From Zygnema cylindricum (taxonomy: Eukaryota > Streptophyta > Zygnematophyceae > Zygnematales > Zygnemataceae): DNA of 39,711 nt. Location: NCBI GenBank assembly GCA_037447655.1, contig JBBHKE010001947.1, positions 1 to 39,711 on the forward strand, given 5' to 3'. Within the stretch, counting starts at the first letter, position 1; each line of letters begins with the position of its first letter. This document shows positions 19,324-30,689 of this stretch, piece after piece. Under the pieces are notes generated by a model. The model saw nothing but the letters and a program-made list of their open reading frames with translations, made no database searches and was not told the origin of the DNA. Both the position numbers and the translations under genes were made by a program.

Positions 19324-19563
19324 TTAACACTTACATATGTTCAGTTTTGGACGACACGGATAATTTACAAGGACTTCTTCGTAAGTTTCTTTTAAAAATA
19401 GACGCCAAAGCGGGTGATCGAGAAAAAAATCCGTAAATGGTGGAGTTGATGTTTTGCGAGGACCTTTAACCATTTTCAATAGTTGACAGCTCAAGTATGA
19501 CTTATTTTGAATTCCTTTCGGGGTGGCCTCAATGTACATGTCATTATAACTTGTTTTGTTCAT
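19324..19563 (-). CDS. Unrecognised 79-codon ORF
   Basis: A minus-strand open frame with fairly protein-like composition (Lys, Pro and aromatic residues; F-F-L-D-H-P-L-W-R-L-F block) just outside the copia insertion. I recognise no family, signal peptide or membrane segment. It lies opposite in strand to the hAT remnant at 19908. It may be a decayed exon or chance. The rest of 19261-19907 shows only A/T runs. Confidence 0.2.
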   Translation of the reverse strand: MNKTSYNDMYIEATPKGIQNKSYLSCQLLKMVKGPRKTSTPPFTDFFLDHPLWRLFLKETYEEVLVNYPCRPKLNICKC

Positions 19564-19907
19564 AAATTGATGTATTTCATTTTGCTAGCAATAACTTATA
19601 TTCGCAGGCTTCTTTTGTTTTTGTTATTAATATTTGTTTGTCATGATTTTTGCTTCAAATGTAATATCCACGATTTATTAGATGAGATAGGATTGATCCC
19701 TCAAGTATAAAATACATTGTTCTTTTTTGCCTCTATCGATAAGACCCATATTGCCAAACTTATACAATTTATAGAAAGGTTTTGAAAAGCGACCATAACG
19801 CTAAAAAAAAAAAAAAAACCAACTTAACACTTGGTTGTGTTCAAAAGATTGTCTATCCATAACCGTTGTAAGATAAGAAAACCATCTTTAAATGATGGAC
19901 AAAAAAA

Positions 19908-20540
19908 ATGCTTCGCAGATTACCAAACTTGCAAAAGTTGAAAAAACATTTCATTAAATTCGCACCACCTGAACTTTCCCTACATGAGTATAATGTTGTC
20001 ATGGCTTATTTATTTCCTCGACAGAAACATAGGCTTGAAACAATTGCGGCATCGAAAACCAAAATTTAAAACGGGAGGGTAAAACTTCGAGAACTTGCAA
20101 TTGATCTCGGTGATCACGTTGATTTCGGTGGTCCTCGACGTATAATAAAAAAACGAAAAACATCGGAAAGTACAGGCGGTTTACATATTTTTTTTGGTGA
20201 GAGCGATGACGAAGAGTTACTTATTACCACGGAGAAAAAAGCTATTCGTTATTCGTTAATGATAAATTCAAACTTTACTTTGTTCTAAAATTAATGAGTG
20301 ACGAAAGATTGAACTTGACCATACTCGAATGGTGGAAATAAGTGCACGTGCAAAAGATGGAGGATTTCCTATTTTACTCGTATCGCTAGAGTCATAATAG
20401 ATTTTCCGAATTCTAGCTTTATGCCCGAATGCAATTGTTCAAATGTCGGGAACACGGTCACAAAGAACAGGCGCTCACTAGCGGCTTATATTGTTAGTGA
20501 TTTTTTTTGTGTTAGATCTAACCGAGACCTTTTAAACGCT
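19908..20540 (+). pseudogene. Decayed hAT transposase C-terminal region
   Basis: From ATG 19908 a frame of 127 codons is open except for one TAA at 20067-20069, ending at TAA 20286. After a shift, 20300-20540 contains degraded but ordered blocks of the hAT dimerisation domain: L-E-W-W-K, F-P-I-L, then a block resembling the Glu-bearing S-S-x-x-S-E signature and T-K-N-R-R-S-L. The catalytic Glu region is present as P-E-C-N-C. Several stops interrupt it. It is not closely similar to the transposase at 4024-6056. The identity of the first 50 residues is uncertain, and no terminal repeats were found. Confidence 0.55.
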
Positions 20541-21308
20541 TACTTTTTTGTTTTGTTTTGTTTTGTTTTCTTTGGTTTTTTATTATCTTTATATTATTTA
20601 CGTTATTTGTTTATTTTCAAGGAAACATTGTTGTATACTGAAAATTTTATGATGTTTTTTTTTAAAACCGAAATGCTTATTTGTCAAAGCGTAATATTTA
20701 TACCAAATTTGGATTTATAGATTTTGTGTAATGAATAGTTTGAGTTTGAAAATTTGTATAATAGAGTCGAAAATAGGACGAGGATTTCTTTGTTGTGATT
20801 TATTCGATTTTGTATTTTATATTGCACAACAATTTTGTTTTTGTTGCTTGTCAAAATGTGTTTTTTGGTGCCTATCAAAACATGTTTTTTGTTAATTGAT
20901 TTTCCTTATGAAAAATCAGGATTTTTATTTTTTTTTAGCATACTTCATAAAAACTTTACCTTCTCGCATGATTCATAACATAGTAAAGTAGTCGCAAAAA
21001 AAATCTTCTAAAAAATGTAGCGAAAAGTTTAGATTCGCGATATAATAAACATTAATCTAAGAGCCTACACGCAAAATTATGACAAAAAACTCTTAAAAGA
21101 TGTGACTACTGAGGAACAAAACTCTGTGTGAAGAGAGATCACAAAAAAAATGAAATCGCAAAAAAGAAAAATCGCAAAAATGCGTGATACACACATTTTT
21201 TTTATACCAAGGGAGATCTACCATTAATTGTGTGCTTATTCGGGTAGAGGCGAATACGGGTAGTCGCGAGAAATCGCGTTTCAGTTACATTTTTTTATGT
21301 AAACGTGT
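20541..21308. other. AT-rich DNA, no gene
   Basis: Contains a TTTTG microsatellite near 20548-20572 and many A/T runs. The open frames (for example 20421-20720) extend out of the decayed transposase and are hydrophobic by composition only. Confidence 0.5.
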
Positions 21309-22622
21309 ATTGGGTACTGTGTAACATTTTTTTTTTGTTTTGTATCAGTAAGTACCGATAATTATCGGTTATCAAACGGTGAGGAGTCTCAATATGTCGC
21401 TTTGGAACCAATTTTCCTTATCGACCAAGTGGAGAAAATATAAACGTTATATAAGTACTTTATAATATATTGTATTATATTTCACCATTATTTATGGCGT
21501 GGCATGTCAGGTATGACAATCTGTTCCAGACTTTGTGTAACGGAATACAATACGACAGAATAATGAATAAAATTTTACGGTACGAACCGTACAATTATCG
21601 GTGATAGTTATCGGCACCGGTGATATCGCGGTAGAAAACCGATATTATCGGATGTTTATCGGCGATAACACCAGTGTCGATATATCGTGCTAATATATCG
21701 ATTATCAGCAAGCCAAAAAAGGTACACATCGATTATCGGCAAAACCTTGCCGATACACAACACTAGCCAAATTACTAAACCCCCACCCAACGATACGTCC
21801 GTCTATTTTTGTACATTATTTCCGTACTGTATCTGTACGGTACCCCACCTCCCACCAAATATATCGCGATAGTTTGTTGCTGGTGCCCGAGAGATAGGTA
21901 AGGCTACCCTACCCGAATGTTCTATGTTTCGTTATATCAATATCGTATCTATCACGATACGAGAATATATGATACAAAGCACCGATATTTGCAAGCAGTT
22001 TTGTTAATATAGTCGGGCCATTACTTAGAGGTAAAAGTCAAAATTTCAAATACCCGAACCCGACATTTTTATTTTTCAAAATTTGAATACATTAAATCTG
22101 GTCGAGTTATTGCACTCTACTATATTATAGTGTTTTGTATCGGTAGCCATTTGAAGATAGTAGATATGCCCCTTCTTTTGGGCTGCAAAGAATCTATATA
22201 TTGTCAACATATATAGATATTGGTGTTAAACCCGATTAATTATCAATTTGTTTTCGCGATGACACTCGTTTGACAACTATCGGCAATAGTTGTACAATTT
22301 ATTATGTTTTACTTTGATTTTGTTCTCGATAACACAAAGTCCGGACGAGATTGTCATACGTGGCATGCCACGCTTTAAATTGTAAACATTCAATACAATA
22401 TATTATAAAGTATTTACATATAACGTACTATATTTTCTCCACTTATCGCCGATAAGGAATTTGTTGGTCTCAAAGCGACATATCAACACCCCTCACTATT
22501 CGATAACCAATTATTATCGGTATATGTTTTATCGCGATAAGTTTCTTAATGCTACAAAACACTATTAAATTGTTACACAGTACCCATAAATATATTTAAA
22601 TTTATGCTGATACACAACACTA
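21309..22622. mobile_element. Long inverted-repeat CGATA-rich element
   Basis: About 230-260 bp at 21309-21541 recurs in inverted orientation at 22327-22586; landmarks are TGGGTACTGTGTAACA, ATATGTCGCTTTG and CTTTATAATATATTGTATT. The right side continues to a terminus ACACAACACTA (22622), the hAT-like end of the family at 2727 and 2881. The equivalent left terminus is missing or altered. The interior holds another family fragment ending ACACAACACTA at 21765, plus TAGTGTTTTG at 22128. No ORF with a known domain was found. No clear target duplication could be matched. Confidence 0.55.
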
Positions 22623-22636
22623 AATTTGGCAATCCA

Positions 22637-23262
22637 TAGAGGTCACAATCGGGTACTCGAATCTGGCCGTACCCGATATCTTTTCTTTTTGTTTTTGAAT
22701 CACCCGGCCGAGTCTGACAGGCCCCCAAAATTTGCCACTTTCATTCGTTGCGGATACGATGCTGCCGGCCCGGTACCGATCGAGTACGGATTCGGGTCAG
22801 AGGTCGCAATCGGGTACCCGAATCCGTACCCGACCGTTACCCGACCACCCGCTTCGAATCCGGAACGGATTCGGGTGCCAAATTTTGGGGGCCGGTCGGA
22901 TTCGGGCGGGTGATTAAAAAAAAAAAATAGGGTACGGCCGGTAAGCAAATAACGAAAAGAATTGAAGGTTTTGTACTGTCCATAGAATCCAACATTATTG
23001 TATTTTCTACTTTCGGTATCGTGGAAGGTATGAGGGAGATGAACCATAAATTTTGTACATATTTGGGTACGGGCGAGAAATCAAGTTTCAGTTAACTTTT
23101 ATTTTCGTAAACGCGTATGGGGCAACGGTCAACAATTTAGGAGCGTGACATAACCCGGTCGGGTATCGGGTGTTCAGATTTTGAAAAAAAAAATGTCGGT
23201 TTCGGGTATCTAACATTTTGACTTTTGCGACCTCTGATTTGGGTACCTTATTGTGACCTCTG
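22637..23262. mobile_element. hAT-type MITE (AGAGGTC family), outer copy
   Basis: Ends TAGAGGTCACAATCGGGTAC and TTGTGACCTCTG, flanked by 8-bp repeats GCAATCCA and ACAATCCA (7 of 8 match; 22629-22636 and 23263-23270). It is interrupted by an inner copy of the same family. The interior holds pairs of inverted GGGTACCCGAAT-like motifs and no coding domain. Confidence 0.8.
22798..23236. mobile_element. hAT-type MITE (AGAGGTC family), inner nested copy
   Basis: Ends CAGAGGTCGCAATCGGGTAC and TTTTGCGACCTCTG. The flanking 8-bp repeats are ATTCGGGT (22790-22797) and ATTTGGGT (23237-23244), 7 of 8 identical. It lies wholly within the outer copy, so it inserted later. The target itself resembles the family's own GGGT-rich internal motif. 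Confidence 0.8.
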
Positions 23263-23373
23263 ACAATCCATCCTGTTTTAGCGTACGGAGGTATCGCGAT
23301 GGTTATTAATCCGATAACTTTTCGATATTAAACGAACTCTTGGAAATATAAATCGATTATCGGCAAGAGGCTA

Positions 23374-23590
23374 CACCGCCAATCGCTATTAGCGTGTAGG
23401 TTTGATTAGCGTATACTATTATTTAGCGTGGTGTACGCTAATTGGGAATTTGGAAATTTTGGAAGAAATCGATTACTCTAATTAGGAATTAGGGATTTTT
23501 TTAAATAGTGTGGATAATTCTATTTGAGAATAAAAACAAAAAAAAGCGGGACGGGATTAGCGTACACAACGCTAATAGCGATTGGCGGTG
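23374..23590. mobile_element. TA-flanked MITE, copy 6
   Basis: Ends CACCGCCAATCGCTATTAG and the exact reverse complement of that stretch, with TA on both sides (23372-23373, 23591-23592); 217 bp, non-coding. It abuts a CGATA-family fragment (about 23280-23370) on its left. Confidence 0.85.
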
Positions 23591-23897
23591 TAGAGGCTCT
23601 GTGCATGTATTTATACAACCAAAAAAATATATTTATATATTTATACAACCCCTTTATACAGTCCCTTTATAGCTCTCTAATGCTTAAGTGTACGAAAGCC
23701 CTCAAAACGGTAGAAATGTTTTCCAAAAACGTGTACGGACTATTTCATGAAACTGGTACGTTTTTAGGGATTTGCTGACGTGAGATGGTCACCCTTACAA
23801 TCGCAATATTTTTAATTCCAAATTTTTTCATTAAGCATTTTCTAGTTTTTTTTATGATTTGTTTTGGCTCTATCTTTCCTCCACTGTCAGTCTGTCA

Positions 23898-23949
23898 CCT
23901 TTCGCATTTTCCGAAAAAATGCGAAAGGGTTTTTTAGGGTAGAAAACCC
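23898..23949. repeat. Two adjoining hairpins
   Basis: A perfect 13-bp inverted repeat with a 5-nt loop lies at 23898-23928 (arms CCTTTCGCATTTT / AAAATGCGAAAGG). A second, GGGTTTT / AAAACCC, follows to 23949. No ORF or terminus explains them; function unknown. Confidence 0.7.
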
Positions 23950-25306
23950 TGAGAAATAAAAAAAAGTGAAAAACCCTAAGAAACCCTAAAAGTCCTACCT
24001 GGTCCTACCTGCAAAAGCTCAATGGTTGGGTGTCGCGGGAAATCGGGCGGACCTGTAACGCTGTCACGCGTGTATTTTCTTCTGAAAAGAATCAAAGTAT
24101 CAAACAGCATACACTGAAATTGCCGGTGAAAAAAAAAACATTTTTTACAGTCGCTAAATGTAACATGATTCGCTCGACATTTAGAGTTCCTGCCCGAAAA
24201 AACTTTTCGAAGAGTAAGCCAGCCGGAGGAAAACGTTTTTTCACATATTTTTATTCTTCCCGGGCTTCTTTTTCGTTTTTGCCGGCGAATTAACAATGGT
24301 CATAATTATAATTCAGATCATGCACTGGAACTATTCTCGTTTGTCAGATAAAGCGAATCTGAAACATAGCGTGGCCCAATAGATTCCAACCTTTCGTACG
24401 ACAAAAGGATCTGCAGTTCTGTACACGTGACTGGGGGAAGACCTTTTGTAAATGAGATCTTACCGGAGTGCCGCCTATGTCGGCGGTGAACACGGGTAAC
24501 TTCTGTTGTCCTTAATGTAGAAAACAAAAGCATTCGCCTGCCTGTTGTCCAGAAGTATCTTGAGAAATAGACGATCTAAACCGTCGGTTTCTGCTCAGTT
24601 TTCTGCCTACCGTAATATCTGTATTTGTCGATTCTGTCTATGTGCGGTTTCCGCGGAATGCTGGATCCAGCACGCTGCCAGCTGGCTATCGAGACTTGCT
24701 AGCAGATCAGCAGAGGATACGCTTTGCCATTTGTCTGTTTAGGGCAGCATGATCAGCGCGGATCTTACGAGGTTTGCCCTTCTGGAAGTGAAAGGCACAA
24801 AATATTTGTAGGGTTTTAGGCCAGATTAGCGCCAGTATGTTCATTTATCCGCATCGTAAATTACAGGATTTAAAGCCTGAACGTGTATCTTGCACCAGTG
24901 CATTAGCTGTCCCGAGATTTTTGTCATTATTAGGGTTGGAAGCGTGTTACAGCTTGCAATTTTTGTCTTTAGAAGGCTTACGCCAGATTTTTTTTTTTCT
25001 CTTGTTTTTTTTTGTAGTATCTCAGGACGTTCTAGATATTTTAGGGTATTTTAGCCTTTTAGGGAATTGTAGGGAGTTTTAGGACATTTCAACACTAGTA
25101 TTAGGTTTTAACGTCATCACGCAGTTTAAACAAGTGTGTATGTGTCATTCCCAACAATTGTAGAGTCGTATAAACGTAAAATTCTCACAAGAATGGGCAT
25201 AAGCAACGTTGGAGCGTTACTTGCACGAACTTAGGACGTGTTCCAAAAACACGGCGTAGTGCGCACGTTGTGTTCGGACACCGGAGGTACAGACTAGGAT
25301 TCAGTA
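23950..25306. other. No recognisable gene
   Basis: Contains scattered TTTAGGG-like words (23940-24000, 24800-25085) but no array. Short open frames at 23976-24296, 24318-24533 and 24545-24742 have mixed composition and no motif. Parts of 24300-24760 are GC-richer and could be an old gene fragment; this is not supported further. Confidence 0.4.
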
Positions 25307-25921
25307 CACCGTGAATCGAAATTAGAGTGAATAACGCTAATTCAGTCGCCCTAGATTTCGACTCTATCACTTTAAATAGAGTAGATGATTCTAATTTTTG
25401 TCATTATATTATTTAACGTAAGGTTTAATTAGAGTAAAAATTATAATGTAGATTCGTTATAAATAGTGTGGAGTACGGACGACGCCCGACCGTGCAGAAC
25501 TGTACTTTTATAAGTAAAAAGGTACAAATAATGATTTAATAGAATCGCGCTCGCACGTGAAATCGCACTAAACAAAAAATCAATCACATCGAAAAAAGCC
25601 GTTGGCATAACTCTCGTCCGTCGACAGCATCGTCGTCAGTGTGAACATTATCTGACATTCAGCGCGACAAATAGTTCTAACGTCATAATGACGTCAAAAC
25701 TATACGGAAAGACAAATTTTGTACATCTACGTAATTTAGTGTCCATAATTTCAGCGCGGATAATTATTGCTGACATAACCCAATATAGAGTACTTAAATA
25801 AATTAGAGTAAACATCCTCTGTGAAAAAAATTTATCACACAAATTAGCGTTCATAACTCTAATTGTTTTTTTTTGTTTTTTTACTCTAATTTTTTCTTTA
25901 CTCTAATTACGATTCGCGTTG
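25307..25921. mobile_element. TA-flanked MITE, long subfamily, copy 7
   Basis: The left end CACCGTGAATCGAAATTAG and right end CTAATTACGATTCGCGTTG are flanked by TA (25305-25306, 25922-25923). The 615-bp interior shares the GTGTGGAGTACGG block (about 25468-25590) with 7199 and 7580, confirming membership in the long subfamily. No transposase is encoded. Confidence 0.75.
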
Positions 25922-26404
25922 TACTGTACTGGATTTGTACTTTGGAGTAGCGTTCTCACATGGCGAAGTATTTAATTCGCGCACACAGCATACGGCTGGC
26001 GGATATTTTTTCAGCACAGCTGCTGCCAACCAATGACGATTTAACGTCTGACATAAAACTGCTTCCATGCTTGAAGGCTTTTAGTCCTGGGAACTGATTT
26101 TGATTCTAATTTTATAAGGCCAGCCGTTGACGGCTTGCCAACAGCTCCCCGCGTGGCGTGCGCCGTCGGCTTGACTGATTCTCGCTGTCAAAATCAGCCA
26201 CGAATTAGCTGTTGCCTCACCACGTGTCACCACCGGCCCGGAGTTCGTGTATCACAGGATCGCAGTCAGGATTCGTTTTCGCAAGTTGCGAAACCCGTCA
26301 GCAAAGTCGTTGACAGGTTTGTAGCAAGGAACAACCGTCGGATACTCATCCTACGGTCGTCATTGCGGTAGGCGCCAGTCGATGACTAGGGTTACGAGTC
26401 GGTA
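25922..26404. other. No recognisable gene
   Basis: GC-richer than its surroundings. One 78-codon open frame (26135-26371) has no recognisable domain. Confidence 0.35.
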
Positions 26405-26628
26405 CACCGTGCAGTGTTATTACTTATTAGTGTCAAAGTTTAAATAGCGTAAAAAACAAATTAGTGCTATTGATTATAATTTAGTGCCAGAAGCGTGGCA
26501 GAATATGGTCCACATCCTTAAATAAAGTTGCTAATTTAATTTCAAAAATCATGTATACTAATTGCGGAAAAAAATCAAGATTTAAAGAACCCAAATTAGA
26601 GTTATACCACTAATAACGATGCGCGGTG
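26405..26628. mobile_element. TA-flanked MITE, copy 8
   Basis: The left end CACCGTGCAGTGTTATTAC and right end CTAATAACGATGCGCGGTG are flanked by TA on both sides (26403-26404, 26629-26630). 224 bp, non-coding; the right end matches that of copy 3. Confidence 0.75.
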
Positions 26629-26990
26629 TAACTTACGACCTACGTACAGAATCCTTTCATTCTTTCTACGAGGGTATGCGACGCGTCGTATACGCGTCGG
26701 ATGGGCGGGTGACGCTTCCGCGAATGGCTGGGAGGGCCTGCGACGGAGGAGGTGGTAATTAGGGTACGTCCCCATGTATTAATGTATCTACTTTAATCTG
26801 ACGCTTTCACCAAAAACGGAGTTCCGTACGATAAAAACTTTAGCCGTACAAAGAAATCAATTCGTTAAAAGTACCGCAAACTTCAAGTCGATATTTTTGA
26901 ATGTAATTCATGATTGTCGTCATGTGAACAAGTTTTGGCGTTTTCCTTTTTTCGACCCCCGGGCCAGCCCGTCAAAAAACTTCATCAAAA
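26629..26990. other. No gene; contains outer part of an inverted terminal region
   Basis: From about 26925 the sequence (TCCTTTTTTCGACCC and onward) matches, in inverted orientation, the DNA just right of 30957. The rest is unassigned; a CGACGCGTCG self-complementary motif occurs near 26680. Confidence 0.4.
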
Positions 26991-27710
26991 ATCACCTCGA
27001 TACCTGATTTCAGGGAAAGTACCACCCAACAACGAATAAAAAACGACCTATGCACGCGCCACACGAGTGGAGCATTTTTGGGACGAGGGAGAGTACTCAC
27101 TATTTTTCTCCCTGCCCGTCACGTGCATGTACGGAAAAGACGAGCATGTACGGAAAAAGATATGCAGGGGTCTCGGACCTCCACTTTCATTCATGGGTCC
27201 TTTGCAAAATTTTGTGCCGTCGTCGCCTCTCCCCTCTCTCTCTCACACTATCACTTTCATCTCACACATTTTAGAATGAGACAAGACAAAAATGGTATGA
27301 AATGAAAGATATTTGAAAAATAATGCTTTTGACTACCTTTATGTATATTTTTATGGCAAGTAGAGCGAAGAAAGTAGAGAAAACGAAATCGGGTATCCAT
27401 GGCCGAAAGTTCTTGAATCTGTGACGTCACGAGTGAGCGTGACGTCACAATGTTACAAAACCCTAAACATCTGCCATGTCACAAAATTACAAAAATGTAG
27501 ACGTCTACAACTGTTGTTGTTTTTGTTGGCGTCATCAATTACGTAGTGGTCGTCAACTGTCACAAAGTTGTACCCATGTCTACAACCGTCACATGTCAAA
27601 GTTCCGACTTCATATTTTTCACATAGGGACGCTTTTCAAAGTAGTACGGAACACTTCCCTACAGTCCAATGTACTTTTTCAAAGTATCGCTTACATGGGG
27701 ACGTACCCTT

Positions 27711-29460
27711 CGTTAATTAGGGTAATCTTCCATCAAGCGAAAAGTGGGGTTGTTTACTGGAGAAAGAACACCGTGAATCGCTATATGCGTCAATGACTCT
27801 AATTGCGGTACCCCCTTTTTTTTACCCAAATTCTCAAATAGAATTGATAAAAACCCTTTAAAAAACAAATTAGGGTAGATGATTTCCTTCAAAACCCCCA
27901 AATTCCCAAATAGCGTTAACAAGGCTATTTGTTTCATAACGCTATCTATTTTTAAACGCTAAAAGCGATTCACTATGTACCTTGCCGTACTAAGCCGTAC
28001 TGTTTTTTTTTTTTTTTACAAAAGATGTTTACTTGAAATTCGTTAAGGTTCTCCAAACATTTTGGCGAAAACTTCCACCGTCCGATTTTGAATTTTCGAC
28101 GCAAATGCCCCTTCAATACAATACCTGGCGAGTCTCCTCCCACTGTCCTCAAGAGGACACTTTGCGCTTACTGGACGCGTGTATTGGTCCACTTGTAAAA
28201 GTCATAATCGCTCCACGACGGACGTGATGTTATAAGCTTACATGTGGCAAATGGCGTGTACCTTCTGACATCAAAGCCACCTTGTTCGACGAAAAAATGT
28301 TGGTTGTAGGACATTCTGTCATGCCTCCGCTGGTACAGCGATAATACATGAACGTACAAATGGTACATTCTTGGACATTTGTACAAATTTTAATTTTGGA
28401 ACGATTTTCGTGGACGTTGGTACAACGACAAATACAATAACGTTCATATTCTACATTAGCGTGACGTTACTGGATATTTTAATCGGCTTCTGCCCGTTCA
28501 GATACGCAGTTGAGATTTTGTACTTTTCAAAACTTTCATTATTATCGGTCGGCTCAACTGGATCCTACGTGGTACCAGTCGCAATCCAACACGTAAGCAA
28601 ATTTTGCCTCGCTGACACGACCTGATGGTAAGGTGTTACCGATATTAGTGCTAGTAAACGTGACTCTACAATTACTGGGAACTCGTGATGCAAGGTTACA
28701 CTTAGGGTAAGCCTCCATCAAGCGAAAAGTGGGGTTGTTTACTTGAAAAAATGCATTGCCGTACAGATCCAGCTCATTGCCGTACAAGGTCGTACTGTTT
28801 TTTTTTTTTTTTTTTTTTTTGTAAAACATCGTTACGGGAGATTCGTCAAGATTCTCCAAACTTTAGGACGACAACGTCGACCGTCCAATTAGTAGTTTTC
28901 GAAGCAAAAGGTCACGTCGTCTTGTGATTCGCCAGTGTCCTCAAAGAGGACACTAGCCAATCGCCGGACGTGTAAAACGTTCACGCGTGGAAAGGTCACG
29001 TACGAGCCGCGCGCCATCGAACATTTGCCAGGCGCCTTTGGAAATATGCCACGCGCCTTCAGACATGTAGGAATCATTTTTGACGAAAACTGCCACAAAA
29101 TGTTTGTTGGAAGAATGTGCCGTGACGCCTCCACCACCATCCATCATCATCCAGAATTTGCTGCGCCTGCTTTTTTAAAATTTCCGATTTGGTTTTGATA
29201 CAACTACAAAACAGGAACGTACAATATGTACATTGTCGCCATTTTATTTTGCGGCTGGTTGTACGATAGTTTAGACATTTTGCTTTTGGAATATTTGACG
29301 ATGCTCGCTGTCAAAACAGGAATCTACTTTCATCCAATCGAATGAAAGCACTTACGCAAAAGATTCCTTGCTGACACGACCTGATAGAGAAGTGAATGAA
29401 ATATGACTATTAGTAATCGTATTTGTACGAATATTGTCGGCGCTTGATGGAGAAGTGGCC
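27711..29460 (+). repeat. Tandem segmental duplication (about 0.8 kb unit)
   Basis: Copy A (about 27711-28690) and copy B (about 28691-29460) share ordered blocks: CATCAAGCGAAAAGTGGGG (27731 and 28716), GCCGTACTG followed by a long T run, TTCTCCAAAC, a GTCCTCAAGAGGACAC-like palindrome, and CTGACACGACCTGAT. The offset is 985 bp, of which about 211 is the MITE present only in copy A. A reverse-complement CGCTTGATGG occurs at about 29437, so the block may itself have inverted ends. ORFs here are unrecognised. Confidence 0.65.
27769..27977. mobile_element. TA-flanked MITE, copy 9, within duplication copy A
   Basis: The left end CACCGTGAATCGCTATATG and right end GCGATTCACTATG are followed by TA; the left dinucleotide is AA. 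209 bp. The matching position of duplication copy B runs through without it (near 28735-28750), giving an empty site and confirming it as a discrete insertion. Confidence 0.75.
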
Positions 29461-30689
29461 TTACTTGTAGTTTTACGCTAGAGAAACGAGAGGTGGGTGT
29501 GATGAAGGCTTACCGTTTTTTTGTTAGTATACTCATACTGCTCTACATCCTTTATTTTACTTAAGCGAATTTAGGGTAATTTTGCATGTGCTAAATTTAG
29601 TTATTTTTTGTCGTTTTCTTCTATAACTTAGAAAAAAACGATAAAATCCGCAGCGGTACCAAAAAATTGAAATTACCATCGTACAAGTTGCGTGACATTT
29701 AGACTTCGTATGTATTGGAGATTGTCGTCCAACGCGATGCAATTTGTCGTTTAGCGCATTTCGACCCACTTTCGCTTCCTTCCAGCTCATGTTCAAACTT
29801 TACATAAAATCACCTCGCGAGGTGATTTTAAATAAAGCTCCATGACGTGAGCGAATAGGCAGACTGTCGCACGTGCAAGAAATTTTACACAATTTTTGTG
29901 GGCGAAGTACAAAAAAAAACACACTGCACTTTTCCAGTTTGTGCGTACTGTTTTCCATGCGCTGATTTCCGTATAGGGTTTGTCTCTCTCAAACACCCGT
30001 GTCTTCACACATACGGCGTAGGAAAAACATTGGGCACCTGTCGGCTTGTGGGAAAATGAAAAACGAAACCGCATTTCTCTGCGAGAGCGAAATGTAATTA
30101 GGGTTTCGACACGTCGACAACGTGGCGTACGGACATTACGAAGTCACAAAAATTGTATAGCGTGCGGAGAGACACCTCAAATTGAAGCCTAGTGGAAGTT
30201 TCGCCTCATTTTGTGTACCACTTCATTCGTCACATTGTTTCGTACACGTCTACGTAAGTCACTTTTTATAAGTAACAAGTTATTTGCGTTTACACCCGAA
30301 TGCTCTGAATGCTGTACAGAGAATCTTCGCTAAAAAACAAAGCTACAACACTAAGTTTCGGTTATATGCGAAAGTACCCTTAGTAAATACTAAATAGTTG
30401 ATGGACTACAAATTTAGTACTTTCGGATTTGTGCCCATGTAAACTTAACTTAGCAATGGTACTTCGAATGTTATAGTTGTGAAGATTCTCCGTACTAGAT
30501 GTGCGGGCGTTCCAATCTCCGAAGACGAAAGTGGTCATTTCAAGCCATGACAGACGTCTGTTTTTTTTTGACTTTGTAGACGTATCGTTTTTTGTGACAT
30601 TATAGTGTCCTGTTGTCATGAACTTTGCGACATGTTTTCATGTCACTAAATAAAGGGCAAATGTAGAAAAAAAAACTTTTTCATAACTA
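29461..30689. other. Element interior without recognised genes
   Basis: Short frames on the minus strand (29557-29796, 29793-30074, 30380-30619) show no domain. One carries a Cys/Phe-rich N-terminal part, but nothing identifies it. The 26-bp palindrome at 29805 is listed separately. Confidence 0.35.
29805..29830. repeat. 26-bp perfect palindrome made of the TIR motif
   Basis: Two 13-nt arms (TAAAATCACCTCG and its reverse complement) meet with no spacer. The arm contains AATCACCTCG, the motif at both ends of the 26991-30957 element. DNA to its left (about 29757-29804: TTCGACCCA, GCTCATGTTCAAACT) also resembles the outer flank of those ends. It looks like two element ends joined head to head. 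Confidence 0.8.

Noticed and set aside
23940-25085. Telomere-like AAACCCTAA / TTTAGGG words
   Set aside because: They are scattered and irregular, with no tandem array, so they do not support a telomere or an interstitial telomeric block.
27050-27305. Three overlapping plus-strand ORFs around a CTCTCC run
   Set aside because: They are mutually overlapping, fall inside an inverted terminal region that recurs at 30690-30957, and show no conserved protein signal.
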